Assembly (NCBI GenBank): GCA_963277665.1
Contig: OY728157.1
Location: forward strand, 366,124,067-366,188,066
Source: Viscum album
Taxonomy: Eukaryota; Streptophyta; Magnoliopsida; Santalales; Viscaceae
DNA: 64,000 nt
Direction of reading: 5' to 3'
Numbering within the stretch: position 1 is the first letter of the stretch; every line of letters begins with the position of its first letter. The notes under the pieces were generated by a model. The model had not been told where the DNA came from and did no database searches. It saw only the letters and a list, made by a program, of their open reading frames with translations. Below, piece by piece: positions 1-12,596 of the stretch. The translations under genes were made by a program, and so were the position numbers.

Positions 1-2070
1 AAAAAAGATAGAATTTTCTTGTTAATTTGATATATTTGAGACTTTAGGATACATTAGTAGCTAGATTTAATTTTTTTTACATGATTTAGACTATATTAGA
101 GCCTCTTAAAACACATCACTACGATGGTAAATCTTTTCTAAAAAGAGCATTACAATACAAAGAGTATTTTAAATATAATATAATGTGTGTTAGGGGTTTG
201 GGATAGTTTGAAACATAAACATATTACTATGGATGATAGGTATCATTTAGTTACTCTTACATAGAATTCCATATTCCTATGTTAATATTACATGAGCTCT
301 GAATTTACTCGTAAGTGATAGATGATTCTTTTGATATAGGTATTGACAGAGCTTAAAAATCCATTATTTATTTTCTATACTTTGATGCATTAAATCCACA
401 AAACTTAAATATTTTAAGGGTAATTATGTCATTTTTAGTTTTTATGATTAAATATATATTTAATGTGAAATTGGATTAATTCATCATTGTTATTTTTTTA
501 TTCATTTCTGGAATTATTTAGAAAATATATACATTTTTTTAGTTTTATTGGTAAAGTTTTAATTTTAATGAATATGTAAAGATATTTTTATAATTCCTCG
601 GTTGCATTGGTTTTTCTGTCTATAAATAATATTTTTTAAAGTATCTATTTAAATATTTATCAATCGACCTTCATGAATTAGTTTATATACATTTTAAGTA
701 AAATATCTTAATAAATCAATGATAATGGAAAAGTATTGTATTTACTAGTGATATTTCATATCCATGATATGGAAAAGTAACATTTTATCCTATTATGATT
801 GAATATAATGTGTCATTTATAAGAAAATTATCCCTTGCATAAAATTTTTAAAGGTATAAGATAACTTATGTGAGGTTTTATACTTAAGAAAAAGCTCTAT
901 ATTGAAGAATGCTTCAGATATTTTTTTAATAACTTTGTGATAAGTAATATTTTTATGAATATTATATAAGTTTTTACACATTAAAAAAAATTATTATCTA
1001 ATATAATGTTTTTTATTCACATTTAAAAATTATGTGTAAGATTTTTTACAAATACACTAGAGTGATATGTAATATTTTCTACAAAAATATAATTTTTTCT
1101 CCTATATGAAATATTTTTTATTTGTAATTAGGGATCATGCATGAAGTGTAAGTATTTATACATAAAAATTTTCAAATAATTCTAATTGGGATAAAGTACT
1201 ATTTTTATGACATGGAAGAAGATGGTTGTGACCCACATGGGAATTCCAAGCACACCACGATGAAGCTTTTGATCTCTCTTTTAACATGGAACATATTGAA
1301 TATAATAAATGAGGACGTTATGTTGAATAATGTATGATATTACTATGTTGAATTGAACTATAATTTTTGAAGATAAATTAACCTACACAATATTTTATAT
1401 TCCATGGTGATGAATTATTTTCCTTATTGTTTTTGGAGTGGGATGCATGGAGCCATGTCATGGTCGGTATTTCATCAAAAAGGTATATTTTAAGAGATTA
1501 TAAAAATGTAAAACTATTGATAATATTTTCAACAATTTTTATTCATTAATATATTATTTTCACACACAAATTTAAGAGAAAATGTGGGAATAATTAGACA
1601 ACATGAGGAATCATGGACGAATAGAGATCAATGTAACCAAAAATATGTTCGAATGTAGCTACAACATGAAAAAAATTTATTTTTCATGACATGCATGTAA
1701 GGATGGTCTTCTCTATACACACCAAAGACTACCACTTCCCATTTATATTTAAATTAGATTCCCTCCACAAATTGTTTTTTTATAAAGTTATACTTTTTAG
1801 ATATTTTAAATGGAACACCCTCATAGTACCATTGTGGATTATTTTAAGCTTTTTTGGGGTGTATTAAGTTTTGAGATATTTTAAGTGATTATTTATAAAA
1901 TTTGGGAGATTTTTGGGGGTTTCACAGTTTGTGAGTGATTAGTAGTAATCATGTGGTAACCATGAGAAAGTGATGAAATCCTTAAAAGTGAAATTATTTA
2001 TGGTTGGGGAATTGTTTTTTTGCACCATGTAGGGAATTCCATGAAACCATAAAAACCATTTTTTGTGGTG
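1..2070. other. AT-rich flank with no recognisable gene
   Basis: This stretch is very AT-rich, with many homopolymer runs and no reading frame longer than about 60 codons that resembles a protein I know. It is the left flank of the outer retroelement and was presumably contiguous with the sequence that now starts at 34526. I see no LTR end, primer site or RNA gene in it. It may be decayed transposon DNA like that at 34.5-45 kb, but I could not align the two by eye. Confidence 0.6.
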
Positions 2071-2075
2071 ACTTG
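2071..2075. repeat. Target-site duplication, left copy, outer element
   Basis: The five bases acttg lie directly before the TGTAA start of the left LTR. The five bases after the right LTR (34521-34525) are aattg, a 4 of 5 match. One substitution is expected given how far the LTRs have diverged. Confidence 0.65.
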
Positions 2076-4222
2076 TGTAATGTCCTGGTTCTCGGTGCCT
2101 CCCAGAGGTTCTTCATACATAGTTGGTCACATGGAATCAAGCTCATTTCCCAAAAATCGAGAGGCTTTTGACTATAAGCGAGGGACTTGGGTGTCATAGT
2201 GGGGAAACTATGCCCTCATTGGTAGAGTAATGCATTAGAAATAACTAGATAATAATAGCGGAAGCAGTAATAACATTAAATTAATTAAACAATAGAAGTC
2301 TAAAAGTAATGATATATTGGAGAAAATATATAAGTGATGCATAATATATATGTCTAGTAAAAAATACAAACAAGTCACAATGATGGAATAAAATATTGAA
2401 CCACGGTACAAAGAAAACCAATAAACTCTAGCAGCATCGCAAGACCCAGCATGGTCTCATGCTCTCTAGCTCCACAACATTCATGTACCAGAAATAGAAG
2501 GGTTCTTTTCCTTTTCAATACCTGTAGAAGTATAATCTGTTTGGGCCTAAAATCAGGACACAAATAGGGTGAAAATAAATAATCTCTAGTAGAATCGCAA
2601 GACTCAGCCTGGTCCCATGCTCTCCAGCCCCACAACAGTACAGTACCTAACATAGAAAGACACTTTCCCTTGTAAATACCTCTAGTAATATAATCAGTGT
2701 GGGCCCAAAAGCATGACCCTAACAGTATGTGATAAGAATTACAGTAGGCAAGAACCCAAATATCTGTTCTTAACAGTCAGTGAATATATATGGTAGGCAA
2801 TAAGAAAAATGAAGAAGTAAACAAGGGAGTACTCAAAAGTAAACAAAACTACAGTTTCAATTGCAATAATTTTCATATATCAAGTAAGAAACAAATCAAA
2901 AACATGAAACTCTATTAGAAGTAATCACAACCTAACCCCTCTGGTTCATCCAACCAAATACATGAAACCTTATGGGAAGTAATCATAGTCCAACCCCTAC
3001 AGTCTAGCTATAAAAAAGAATCTCTAAGGAAGCACTCACCGTAAATCCCCCCTATGGTCTTTTATTAGTAAACTATAAATAGTTTGGGGTAGCACTAAAT
3101 TTCCAATTCCCCATTGTGGTATGGAAACATAGAAATACAAACACTTAGAGGGAGCACTCACATCCACCCCCCTTATGGTCTTGCAATGTGAAAAGTAAAT
3201 AGACACACGGGGGAAGCCCTCTCTGTCCATTCCCCCTATGTTCTACTACACTTAGTTCTGAATACCCCTTGTAAGTCAATCGTGCACAATGATTTTCAAT
3301 ATCTATTGTAAACCTTAAGAAGTTCTTGGATAATAGCCATCAAGAACTACTTGTCCAAACATATATAGGAATATAACAATATTATATAATACCACTCCAT
3401 CCTAACAACACTAGTCATGAAAAACAAGTAGCCTAATTGTAAAAACTAGGAGCAATGACCAATATTAGTTCAAACATGGGAAAATAGATCCATGGGAAGT
3501 TAAATAAACCAATTCACAATCAAACAAACACTACTCAAGCACACAAGGAATAAAATGCTTTGACAGGGCTAAGATCCTGAAACACGCAATACCCCGTTTT
3601 AGGTTATTAGTAACTTTTTTACATAATATTCAATGACTACCTAAGAAAAGGCACAAACCACCTACCTTGACACTGTACGAAGAAAACTCTCGAACGTCAG
3701 CCCTTGAATTGGGATAGAATTACGTAGATTTACTAAAAGGTCAAAAATGTACATCCATGATTATTTCACACAAGAGGAGAAATCAAGATAAGAGGCTCTA
3801 TAAGAAGGAAGAACTCACTGTGTCTATTCCAATGAAATCGACAGCTGTTGATTAGGAGAACGGACGACAGGTTGCAGGCTCGGAGAAGATTCATCGGCAT
3901 TGGTCGCTCTTGAAAGAGACATGCCGAGAAGAAGTGTTTTTTGTGAACGAGACGCGATCTCGGTCCAATATAAAAATTAATAAAGTACATTGCATTTATT
4001 TTTATAAGTACACAACATGTATATGCCTTTAGTGGGCCCCACTTTTGGCGGTCTCTACATCACCCCTACACAGCCATGTACTCGGACATTACACGGCCAG
4101 TACACGGTCACCCGCATCAACCAGGTACACTGCGTGTACTCCTTAATTTTCCAGAAACTCCCCTTTTTCTTAAAAACACTATAATTCAAGATTCACACCT
4201 TAGATGAAAATCTTAGTTCACA
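2076..4222 (-). repeat. 3' LTR of outer chromovirus (2147 bp)
   Basis: The LTR begins TGTAATGTCC on the plus strand and ends TTCACA. It aligns throughout with 32517-34520, for example the shared words ggttggtcacatgg near the start, ggtctcgcaa-type blocks in the middle, and actccttaaattt-type sequence near the end. It is about 140 bp longer than its partner. Short predicted frames inside it are not genes. Confidence 0.85.
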
Positions 4223-4240
4223 AAAACTTCCCTCCTTAAA
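4223..4240 (-). promoter_or_regulatory. Polypurine tract of outer element
   Basis: On the minus strand this reads TTTAAGGAGGGAAGTTTT and directly abuts the 3' LTR. This is the expected place and composition for the plus-strand primer of reverse transcription. Confidence 0.75.
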
Positions 4241-4289
4241 GAAATTTGTCCCTGAATTTCCCTAGCATGAAAACGGAGAAGAAGGATCC

Positions 4290-5470
4290 TTGAACATCTC
4301 TAGCCAATGCCATTGTCCATTGGCCTCCCTCTCCCCAGTCTTGTCCTGTACTCACCCATGCTGGCATAGAACCTATACCAGAGGAACATACCGGCCACAT
4401 AGAACCTTTGGGCTCTGATCAAAAATTCTAGATATGATGCTCATCGAATGAGGTATCCACCTCCAAATCAACCTCCTCGTGTTGAAAAACATTAGATGAG
4501 TCTGAGAAGTAACGTCGTAGTTGATAAATGTGGAAGAAGTCATGCATATCCCGATACCTATGAGGTAACTGAAATAGATAGTCAATCATCTTGACTCTCT
4601 CTAAAACCTCATGTGTCCCAATGCACCTCGATGAATGCTTACAGTGACTTCTAATCCTTCTGTGTCCCAACCTCAGTGTGACATGAAGAAAACCCTGATC
4701 TCCAAACTCAAACTCCCGATGTTGTCTCCGTCGATCAGCAAAATACTTCTTTCGTGACTGTGCACTATCCATCCTATTTTGAATTAACTCTATTGGTTAT
4801 GTGGTCTCCTAAACAAGGTGAGGTCCCAGTATAGCTACATCTATTGCCTCTAGCCAACATAAGGGTGATCGGCATGGCTTACCGTATAGAGCCTCATAAG
4901 GTGCCATCTGAATAGTTTCATAAATACTATTATTATAGGAAAACACCACAAGAGGTATGTGTTTCTCTTAGGAGCCTCCAAAATCTTGGACGCATGCCCG
5001 AAGAATGTCCTCCATCACCTGTATCATTCATTCGGACTGGCCATTAGTTTAAGGATGGTATGTTGTATTCATGAGTACCTATATACCCAAAGCCTACTAT
5101 AATCCATGCCAGAAACAAGAAGTAAAATGGGGGTCCTTGACTGATACAATGGAATGCAGAACTCCATGTAAAATTTTACTCTCTAGGATGTAGATACATC
5201 ACATCTCATCAACACTAAAGGTCTCCTTGATCAATAAGTAGTGTGAAAAATTCTTCAGTCTATCAATGACAACACAAATTGCATCATTCCCTTGAGTGGA
5301 CCTCGGTAATCCATTCACAAAGTCCATCGTGACAGCATTCCACTTCCACTCAGGATGGGTAACTACTACAAAATCCCTACTAGTTGCTGATGATCCGCCT
5401 TCACCTTCTGATAGGTGGAAAACCTCATGAAAAACCCAAAAACATCTATCTTCATACCTGGCCACTAATA
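4290..5470 (-). pseudogene. Integrase with C-terminal chromodomain-like tail, decayed (outer element)
   Basis: In sense direction the fragment at 5465-5199 has the integrase core signature: a PEWKWNAVTMDFVNGLPRS stretch holding the first catalytic Asp, followed by a V-I-D-R-L-K segment. The 4772-4428 fragment is the integrase C-terminal part, with AQSRKKYFADRRR, a GD-GFLHV motif and an L-P-H-R-Y...H-FF-H-I-Y-QLRRY stretch typical of plant gypsy integrases. It is followed at about 4430-4300 by an RYVPLV...VLCQHG...TGEREA segment that fits a chromodomain, as in chromoviruses. Integrase would insert the cDNA copy, and the chromodomain would direct it to chromatin. Several stops and frame changes break the protein. 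Domain limits are approximate. Confidence 0.82.
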
Positions 5471-5809
5471 CCGACAGTGTATATCTCGATACATCTTGGT
5501 ATCATCAGGATGAACTGCCCCAACTGATGAATGAAAATCCCACATCAGCTCCTCACGTATGTCTACCGACACCCATAGGCACCCATGAAAAAACATGATC
5601 TCATCCTCACCTATGGTCCATCCAGGAATAGTATTCTCTCCTTACACATTCTCCTATTGGACTAGGCCTTTGTAATCTGATAGCTACCTCATTCGCACTC
5701 GATCAAGTAGAGTAGAGGTAACAACTACTGAAGAAAAAAACATCTACCCCTATTTTTTGTGAAACTCCAAATGCATCTCAAAGAAAAAATCCATAATCTG
5801 CCACTCAAT

Positions 5810-6930
5810 ACATGCCTCCTGAACATCCAGTTTTTGAGTCCTCCTACACAATGCATCAACCACAGTGTTGCCTATCCTAGGTTTTTAGGAAAGCTCAAAA
5901 TCAAAATATTGAAGGTACTTAACCCACCTTCGCTTTCTTATGTTTAGATCATGTTGTGTAAAGATGTACTTGTGTCTTTTATTGTTCATTGAAAACCACA
6001 AAATATTATCTCAATAGTTAATGTCTCGAACAACATAAAGCATGAAAAACTGCATCCAACACAAGATAGTACGTCGAGTAATTCCTCTCATGTGGCCTCA
6101 ACTACCGAGAATCGTATGCAACGAATACTTATCCCTACATAAGCACTTCTCCCATCCCAATACCCGATGCATCAGAGTACACAATATAAATATTTCCCAA
6201 CTCAAGAAAAACTAGTATTAGTGCAGAAGTCAAACTCCCTTTCATCTCCTGAATGACTGATTCACAAGAATATGACAATAAGTACTTATCACCCTTCTTA
6301 GTTAGGCCCATCAGTAGAGCTTTTAATCATGAAATGTCCTACATGAAATATATGTAGTAACCTTCAAGCCGTATAATACTTTAGACCTCAAAATCGTTCT
6401 TCAAATTTTCCTAGGAAACTACTACTCTCACTTTCTCAGCGTCTACTGATACTCCTATGATTGGGATAACATGACCCGGGAAGTGAATTTGGTCCATCCA
6501 AAAGTGTAATTTTTGGAACATAGCATATAACTAATGCTCTATCAGTGTACTCAAAATGATCTCAAGATGTGTGTTATGGTCATGTCGAGTGTGATAGTAC
6601 ACCAAGATATCGTCAAAAAAGACTACCATGAAAGAATCGAAGTATAGATGGAACACTCTGTCCATCAGTTCCATGAAAACTACAGGGGCATTCGTTAGAC
6701 CGAACAACATAACCACGTACTCGTATAGACCATAACAACTCCGAATGTCTATAAGAGGTATATCAGATGGTCTAACGCACAACTGATGAATGCCGGATCT
6801 AAATTCAATATTTGAGACCATGTGATCTCCTCGAAGATGATCACAGAGATCATCAATACTCAACAAGGGATATCGTTTCATGACCATCAATTGGTTCATC
6901 TTTCGATAAAACACACAAATACTGAGGGTA
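5810..6930 (-). pseudogene. Reverse transcriptase and RNase H, decayed (outer element)
   Basis: The 6914-6531 segment gives a nearly full gypsy RT core: YRKMNQLMVMKRYPLLSIDD, an FRSGIHQL motif, the Y-G-LYEYVVMLFGLTNAP block, and FFDDILVYY in place of the usual Y/F-x-DD active site. Downstream in sense (about 6500-6330) is an FLGHVIPIIG-type thumb region. At about 6300-5830 an RNase H remnant follows, with YSDASG (catalytic Asp), VAYDSR, LRPHERNYSTYY and, after a frameshift, an RKRRWVKYLQ-type block. Many stops are present (one separates thumb and RNase H). The product would copy element RNA to DNA and degrade the RNA strand. The order RT then RNase H then integrase confirms the Ty3/gypsy class. 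Confidence 0.9.
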
Positions 6931-7309
6931 TCGTCTTCATTTTTTTAAAAGAGGATATTAAATCCCCTTGTATAAGTGTTGAGTAGGACGAAACCCTTCG
7001 CCTGTAAATTATCTATCTGCTTCTTGAGCTCCTGTAACTCTAGTGATTCCATCCTGTAGGGGGAAATGGACACTATTTCTTCTCCTAGAACATGCTCAAT
7101 AGAAATGTGTACCTCTAACTTCAATGGAAAAATTTAAATTTCTTTTGGAAATATATCCTTGAAATAATCGACCTCTAAAGGAAAGTCCAACTGTGTAGTC
7201 CCCTGGTCATCTAGATATAGACTAGAAATATGGTTTATAACTCCTCCCAACCCATGATGCTCGGGTCCTACTCTGCTTGCCTAGACATCGCATTCTCCTA
7301 TATGAAGAC

Positions 7310-7615
7310 CTCCCTAGGTTGATGAGAAACTCACATTATAGTGATAGAAGTCAACAATAGCCTGGAAAGGAACTAAATAGTCCATTCTGAGAATGACCTC
7401 ATATCTTGTCATCAATAATACATAGAGGTCCTATAAGAAGTGACATCTGCTGACCTTAAGAGGGAACTCCTTACAATGATGTACATTAGCCTCTCTATCC
7501 CCCAATGGTGTGTCCAATATCAAGTCATCAGTAGAAGTAATGTTTCAGAGCCCAAGGCTCTCCACAAAAGCAACAAATATAAAACTATGGGAATCCCATG
7601 AATCAAGAAGTGAAT
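7310..7615 (-). pseudogene. Aspartic protease, decayed (outer element)
   Basis: Reading from 7611 down, the frame gives LLDSWDSHSFI, then FVESLGL, ILDTPLGD, CKEFPLK, DLYVLL, YEVILRMDYL and VDFYHYNVSF. This matches the usual plant gypsy protease order (active-site DSGAS, then ILGMDWL, then the closing V-x-F). The active site has changed from DSGAS to DSWDS, so the protease is inactive, and at least two stops interrupt the frame. It would have cut the gag-pol polyprotein. Confidence 0.78.
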
Positions 7616-7914
7616 AAGCTAAAATTGAGGACACAAGAATCAAACCTCGAACTGTATAGGGTCCGAGATTCTGCTCCTCCTAGTTCTTCTCTACTTCCAA
7701 TGTCTAGTATTTATCATGGCCTTGTGACCCTGCCTGACCAACCTAAGTTGATCCAACCTGTTGTCATTGAATTCCTGGCGACTGACTACCATATACATGA
7801 CCTCCACCTTGGCCTGAACAGTTGGAAGAATTATAGTTACCATACTGATGAGAAACTGGTGGTGCTTCTTTTGAATGGGGAGTCATAGAAGAACCTCTGT
7901 CACCATCTTCTAGT

Positions 7915-8868
7915 GAGAAAAATTGACATAAATGTTGATAATGTCTTATCTTTCCACATGATCAACACTCAACTGGGTCTATTGGGAAATGTTTCCTTAT
8001 ATTCCCACTCTTCCCACACTGGTAGCACACCACCTGGACACCTGAAGAGGTGTCCCACTTCCTCATATCTCTATGAATAGAATCCCTATGATGCTTCCTA
8101 CTGTCAGTCGGAGGGGTAACAACATTGGATACTAATCCACCTTGGATCATAGCCCCATAATCCTTCAGATTGCGCTCTGTGATCAGCGCCTAGTTGACTA
8201 TAGATGTGATGGAATTAAACCTAAAGATATTCACCTGAGATCAGATGTCATGCCTGAGACCATCCTCAAATATTCTTTTCCATGAATAACACATCACCTC
8301 CTGGGATTGGTGTGAAGTGTTACATATCTATGAAGTGAAAAGAATACTCCATAACTGAAATAGAACCCTGCTCCAATCTCAATAACTTTTGGGATCAATC
8401 TTCCCTCAGAGTCTCTAGGAAGAAATAATTATAGAAGGTACACTGTAACTCATCCCACGCCATAACCTCATGGCACCCCTCCTATGATATCACATTCCAC
8501 CTTCTCTTGGTGGAATGCTGATGCATATAAGTAGAGAACTTTACCCTACTCTCTAGAGTCATCTATATATGCTTGAAGTTCGACAACATGGCTTCTAACC
8601 ATGACTCTATATCATGAGGCTCTCCTTTACCTGAGAAGGTCGTAGGATGCTACTGCTGAAATCCAACATCAACCCTTCCATAGATGGTGCAGTAGGTGGT
8701 ACTCCTCGGAAGGTCTGCACGAACCTTATAAATCCCTCTTAAAACTGTGCCTTGGCACCTCTATACCGAATAATGGCCGGTTCCAAGATAGGAATGACTG
8801 GAGAATCTGTTGGTAGTTCCCAATCAGCCATGTCTGGTGTCTGGTCACTTCCCTAAATCTGGTGTACA
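7915..8868 (-). pseudogene. Gag (capsid part and two zinc knuckles), decayed, cut by the nested insertion
   Basis: At about 8470-8340 the sense strand encodes a WDELQCTFYNYFF...REDxSQKLLRLEQGS-type block, which is the conserved plant gypsy gag capsid motif. At about 8040-7920 two nucleocapsid knuckles follow. The first, CYQCGKSGNIRKHF, has lost its His and last Cys. The second keeps Cys-x2-Cys-x4-His-x4-Cys spacing but has a stop after its first Cys. Gag would form the particle and bind the RNA. The N-terminal part should lie beyond the Tat insertion at 31112 and rightwards, but I could not read it there. Confidence 0.75.
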
Positions 8869-9720
8869 CGTTTCTATCGCTTTCACCTGGGCACACACAC
8901 CTATCATGAAGAGGATGTGCAGCTGTTTCCCCACATTCCCACTTTCCAAAGGCGGGCGACATCTATTCCTTATTCAGGGATGTGAGCTCCTTGATCGAAA
9001 CGAGATGATGGGATGCCAGTTCTTTCTTCCGTGTATTGCTCCTCGAAACACCTCACCAAGTCCGGGTCTCCCCCATAGATTTAAGACATTGATCGTGATA
9101 CTCTTCCCGGCACCATATATTCATGGACACCAGTTATAAACACTTCTTCTGTCAGGACATTCCAAGGGATCCAATCAGGGCAGCAACCTTTAGTTAGAGG
9201 AGTACTCACGTTGGGCACCACCAGCGTGTCTTGACGCTGGGGGATTGGCATGTTTGTCTTCTGTCCCTTATTATAGGGCTTTTCGAGGGTGTAGAAGCCC
9301 GAGGAATCCCACATAGGACATACGGAAACCTATTCCATGGTATTCCGCATGTTTAACGTCCAGCGGTGACAGATCAGACTAATCGAAACACTGATTAGAG
9401 AGGATCATATTGAGGAATCCCCTTGAGGGAACGCTGATATTGGGGCCAACACGTGGGTGGATTATCGATTTCTATCTATTGGAATGCTGAGTGGGTTGGC
9501 ATGATTCCACTGCGATGTGGCATGAGCTTCTCGAGACACATAGGCTCGAGGGAGAGATCAGGATAAGACATGATTAATGGGATCAAACATCATGTTGGAA
9601 TCCTATGTATACCCATGGAAAAGAGTCAATGACCATGTAGTTTAGATGGCGAATACTGTTTAATGTCATGTAGGATGGGGGAGAACCGACACGAAGGGGG
9701 TCGGAGCGACCTGTTGGTAG

Positions 9721-10928
9721 GATTGAACCTCATGGAGGTTTTCTATGTACCATGCCTTTAGATGGATCAAAGTCCCCATAGTTAGGGATGGATTGAGGCT
9801 TACACTCTAAGGTGGACCAAGCTGTTTGGGGCTTAAACCTCATGGAGGCTTCCAACATACCATGCCCTAACATGGATCAAAGTCCCTGTAGTTTGGGATG
9901 GATTGGGTCTTACACTCTAAGGCATCCCAAGGAGTTTGGGGATTGAACCTTGTGGAGGCTTCCTAAATACCATGCCTTGACATGGATAAACGTTCTCATA
10001 GTTCAGGATGGATTGGGGCTTACACTTTGTGGAGGCCCATGGTGTTTGAGTCTTGAAGCTCATGGATGCTTCCTACATACCATGATTTGACATGGTTCAA
10101 AGTCCTCATAGTTCGGGATGGATTGGGGCTTACACTCTGAGGCGGCCTAAGGTGTTTGGAGCTTGAACCTCATGGAGGCTTCCTACGTACCTTGCCTTGA
10201 CATGGATCAATGTCCCCATAGTTCGGGATGGATTTGGGCTTACACTCTGAGATGGGCCAAGGTGTATGAGGCTTGAACCTTGTGGAGGCTTCCTACGTAC
10301 CATGCCTTGACAGGGATCAATGTCCTCGTAGTTCGAGATGGATTGGGGATTACACTCTAAGGTGGCCCAAGGTGTTTAGGGATTGAACCTCGTGGAGGCT
10401 TCCTACATACCATGCCTTGACATTGATCAAAGTCCCTGTAGTTTAGGATGGATTGAGGCTTACACTCTGAGGCGGCCCAAGGTGTTTGGGGCTTGAACCT
10501 CATGGAGGCTTTCTATATACCATTCCTTAACATGGATCAAAGTCCACATAGTTCAGGATGGATTGGGGCTTACACTCTAAGGTGGCCCAAGCTGTTTGGG
10601 GATTGAACCTCATGGAGACATCCTACCTACCATGCCTTGAAATGGATAAAAGTACCCATACTTCGGGATGGATTGGTGCTTACACTCTGAGGCTGCTCAA
10701 GGTGTTTGTGGATTGAACCTCGTGAAGGCTTCCTATGTACCATTCGTTGACATGGATCAAAGTCTCCGTAGTCCGAGATGGATTGGGGCTTACACTCTGA
10801 GGTGGCCCAACTTGTTTGGGGATTTAACCTCATGGAATCTTCCTACATACCATTCCATGACATTGATAAAAGTCCCCATAGTTCGGGATGGATTGGGGAT
10901 TACACTCTAAGGCGGTCCAATGTGTTAG
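9721..10928. repeat. 110-bp tandem array, 11 units (3' LTR)
   Basis: The block gattggggcttacactctga or a variant recurs at 9791, 9901, 10011, 10121, 10231, 10341, 10451, 10561, 10671, 10781 and 10891, exactly every 110 bases. Each unit also carries cttgaacctcatggaggctt, catgccttgacatggatcaa and cccaaggtgtttggg variants. Units differ from one another at roughly 10-20% of positions. Reading frames that cross it are incidental, because 110 is not a multiple of three. Confidence 0.95.
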
Positions 10929-12286
10929 GTCATGGTCGGATCTTGCTTTAATCTCACGTGAGTCATGCCCAGTGTGAGAAACAACAGATAACAGAGACCT
11001 AATGATCACATCGCGAAAGGTTTGTCCATGGGATGTGGAGTAGGGATTACGCATGAAGTGTCCCAAAGAGGAAACTTGGGCTTATGTGTGGTTAGTAGCC
11101 CGAGAAGTCAAGGTTTACTTCAGGATGGAGACCCAATGGTTAAAAAGCCCAGTGGGAGAGGGAAGGGGTGACAAAAACCCTATGTTCCCATCTTCCTTCT
11201 TGGTACATGGCACAAAGTATGTGAGGAAGAGTAGGGATGTTACCGACTGCAAGAAAGGCAAGGAGCTTAGACCAAGGTGGCTGCCCTTTCCTGTGGAAAA
11301 ACTCCCCTCTAATAAAGAGGATTTCATCATCTATGAGGGGTGATCCCATCCCCGTTGAGACGAGTGGGCATGGAGGATTTCCAAGGCGGAGGGACCCTGC
11401 ATGCGAGGCATGGGGCCAGGTCATTGATTAATGTCATGTGCTAAGTATGATGGTGCTTGGCAGTTTAACGTCATGCATCTCGGATGAAGTGGGTTTGTTC
11501 TGCACCCATAGGGCTTAAATAACTGGAACCCTCTACACCGTTCAGGAGGGATGGCATCAGCAATGTCGTAGCAGTGGGGTGTCACGGAGCGAACCATCGA
11601 GGGGTCCACGTTAGCAGGGCTATGTGAAGGCACAATATCTATTAGCATACTTATGCGAATAAGCATGAGGCAAAGAAGCACAATGCGTGGTATTGTCCTA
11701 GGGAGCATGAAGTTACTTTGTACGAGCCTAGAAGGCCGCATTGGAAAATGGTGCATGATATGGATTCCCGGGGCATGAAAGGTACCCAAGAATGGAATCC
11801 ATAAAAAGAGTATCATGTGGCCACACAAAGAGGCTCCCGGGGAGCACTGAGGTGAAGGGTCCTAGGGAATTTCCTACAACCTTTGAGGTTTGCGCGCGAA
11901 ATAATTTCCCTGCTTGAAAAATACCAATCTAGCGCAAAATCGGTGATGCTTGCGCGTAATTGGAGCCTAGGTTTTGCAAACGACTAGAAGGATTCCATGA
12001 AAAAGTGTAGAAATGTGCGTAAGTGGGAGAGACTGCATGAAATGGTAGGGGTTGCGCGCAATTGGTCGGCCTGCGTGCAATGGAAGGGATTGTGCACAAA
12101 GGGAGGATCCCTAGGGGATTAGAATTCAATATATACCATGGTGATCTTGCGCGAAGGCAGACCCCAGGGTTATATGGCAGGAAAATAACCATACTTGAAG
12201 GCTATATTTACATGCGTGGAAGATGAATTTAGCACATGAGAGCCGGTTCAGATTTTTTAGCCCCTGAAGTGGAAGGGGATCACCTT
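10929..12286. other. Non-repetitive middle of the 3' LTR
   Basis: This part follows the array and lies in the predicted transcribed leader (R-U5) of the LTR. It contains a ctcacgtgagtcatgcccag motif at about 10961 that recurs in the body at about 16859, and a cagtttaacgtcatg word at about 11461 that is the core of the 27-bp array. Towards 12300 it is rich in tgcgcg/gcgcaa words. The frames of 60-135 codons here have no recognisable product. Confidence 0.6.
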
Positions 12287-12296
12287 CTATTTATTG
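12287..12296 (-). promoter_or_regulatory. Mutated TATA box of 3' LTR
   Basis: The plus strand reads ctatttattg, so the sense strand has CAATAAATAG where the other LTR has CTATAAATAG. The site is equivalent to 30816-30825. Confidence 0.55.
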
Positions 12297-12582
12297 GCAT
12301 CTGGGGGCACAGAAATCAGGTCAGCGCGTATAGATTGCACGAAGTATGCGGCAGTGTGAAATGTTGACCGCGTGAGTTAGGGTGTGAAATATTTCGCGCC
12401 CAAGCCAAAGGAGTTTCACAAATCCTGGAACATTCTGTGCGGGACATATTTCTTCACGCATCGCAGAGTTCATTTTGTGCGGCCCCTCCGAGCCCCCGAG
12501 AAATGGTCCCCAGGTCCGAATATGACTTCAATTTATCGTTTCAAAATCTTCTCCAACACTTGATCATTTTTCAGTGTCTAAA

Positions 12583-12596
12583 AATTCCCCCCCCCT
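12583..12596 (-). promoter_or_regulatory. Polypurine tract of Tat-type element
   Basis: On the sense (minus) strand the sequence is a short A plus nine-G run followed by AATT, directly upstream of the LTR start TTTAGACACTG. The other LTR starts TGTAGATGTCG at the same point, which fixes the boundary. Confidence 0.75.

Larger units (their letters stand above)
8869..12582 (-). repeat. 3' LTR of Tat-type element
   Basis: It aligns end to end with 27336-31111. Examples are the ctttccaaaggcgg block near 8942 matching 27410, catagatttaagacattg at 9075 matching 27541, the 110-bp array, ggtgatcccatcccc near 11339 matching 29858, and the ccaggtccgaatatgactt block at 12510 matching 31041. The outer boundary at 8869 is set by loss of similarity and may be off by a few bases. 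The inner end at 12582 is set by the neighbouring polypurine tract. Confidence 0.85.

Noticed and set aside
9721..10928. CRISPR-like array
   Set aside because: Units are contiguous 110-bp repeats without unique spacers, in plant retrotransposon LTRs; it is an ordinary tandem repeat.
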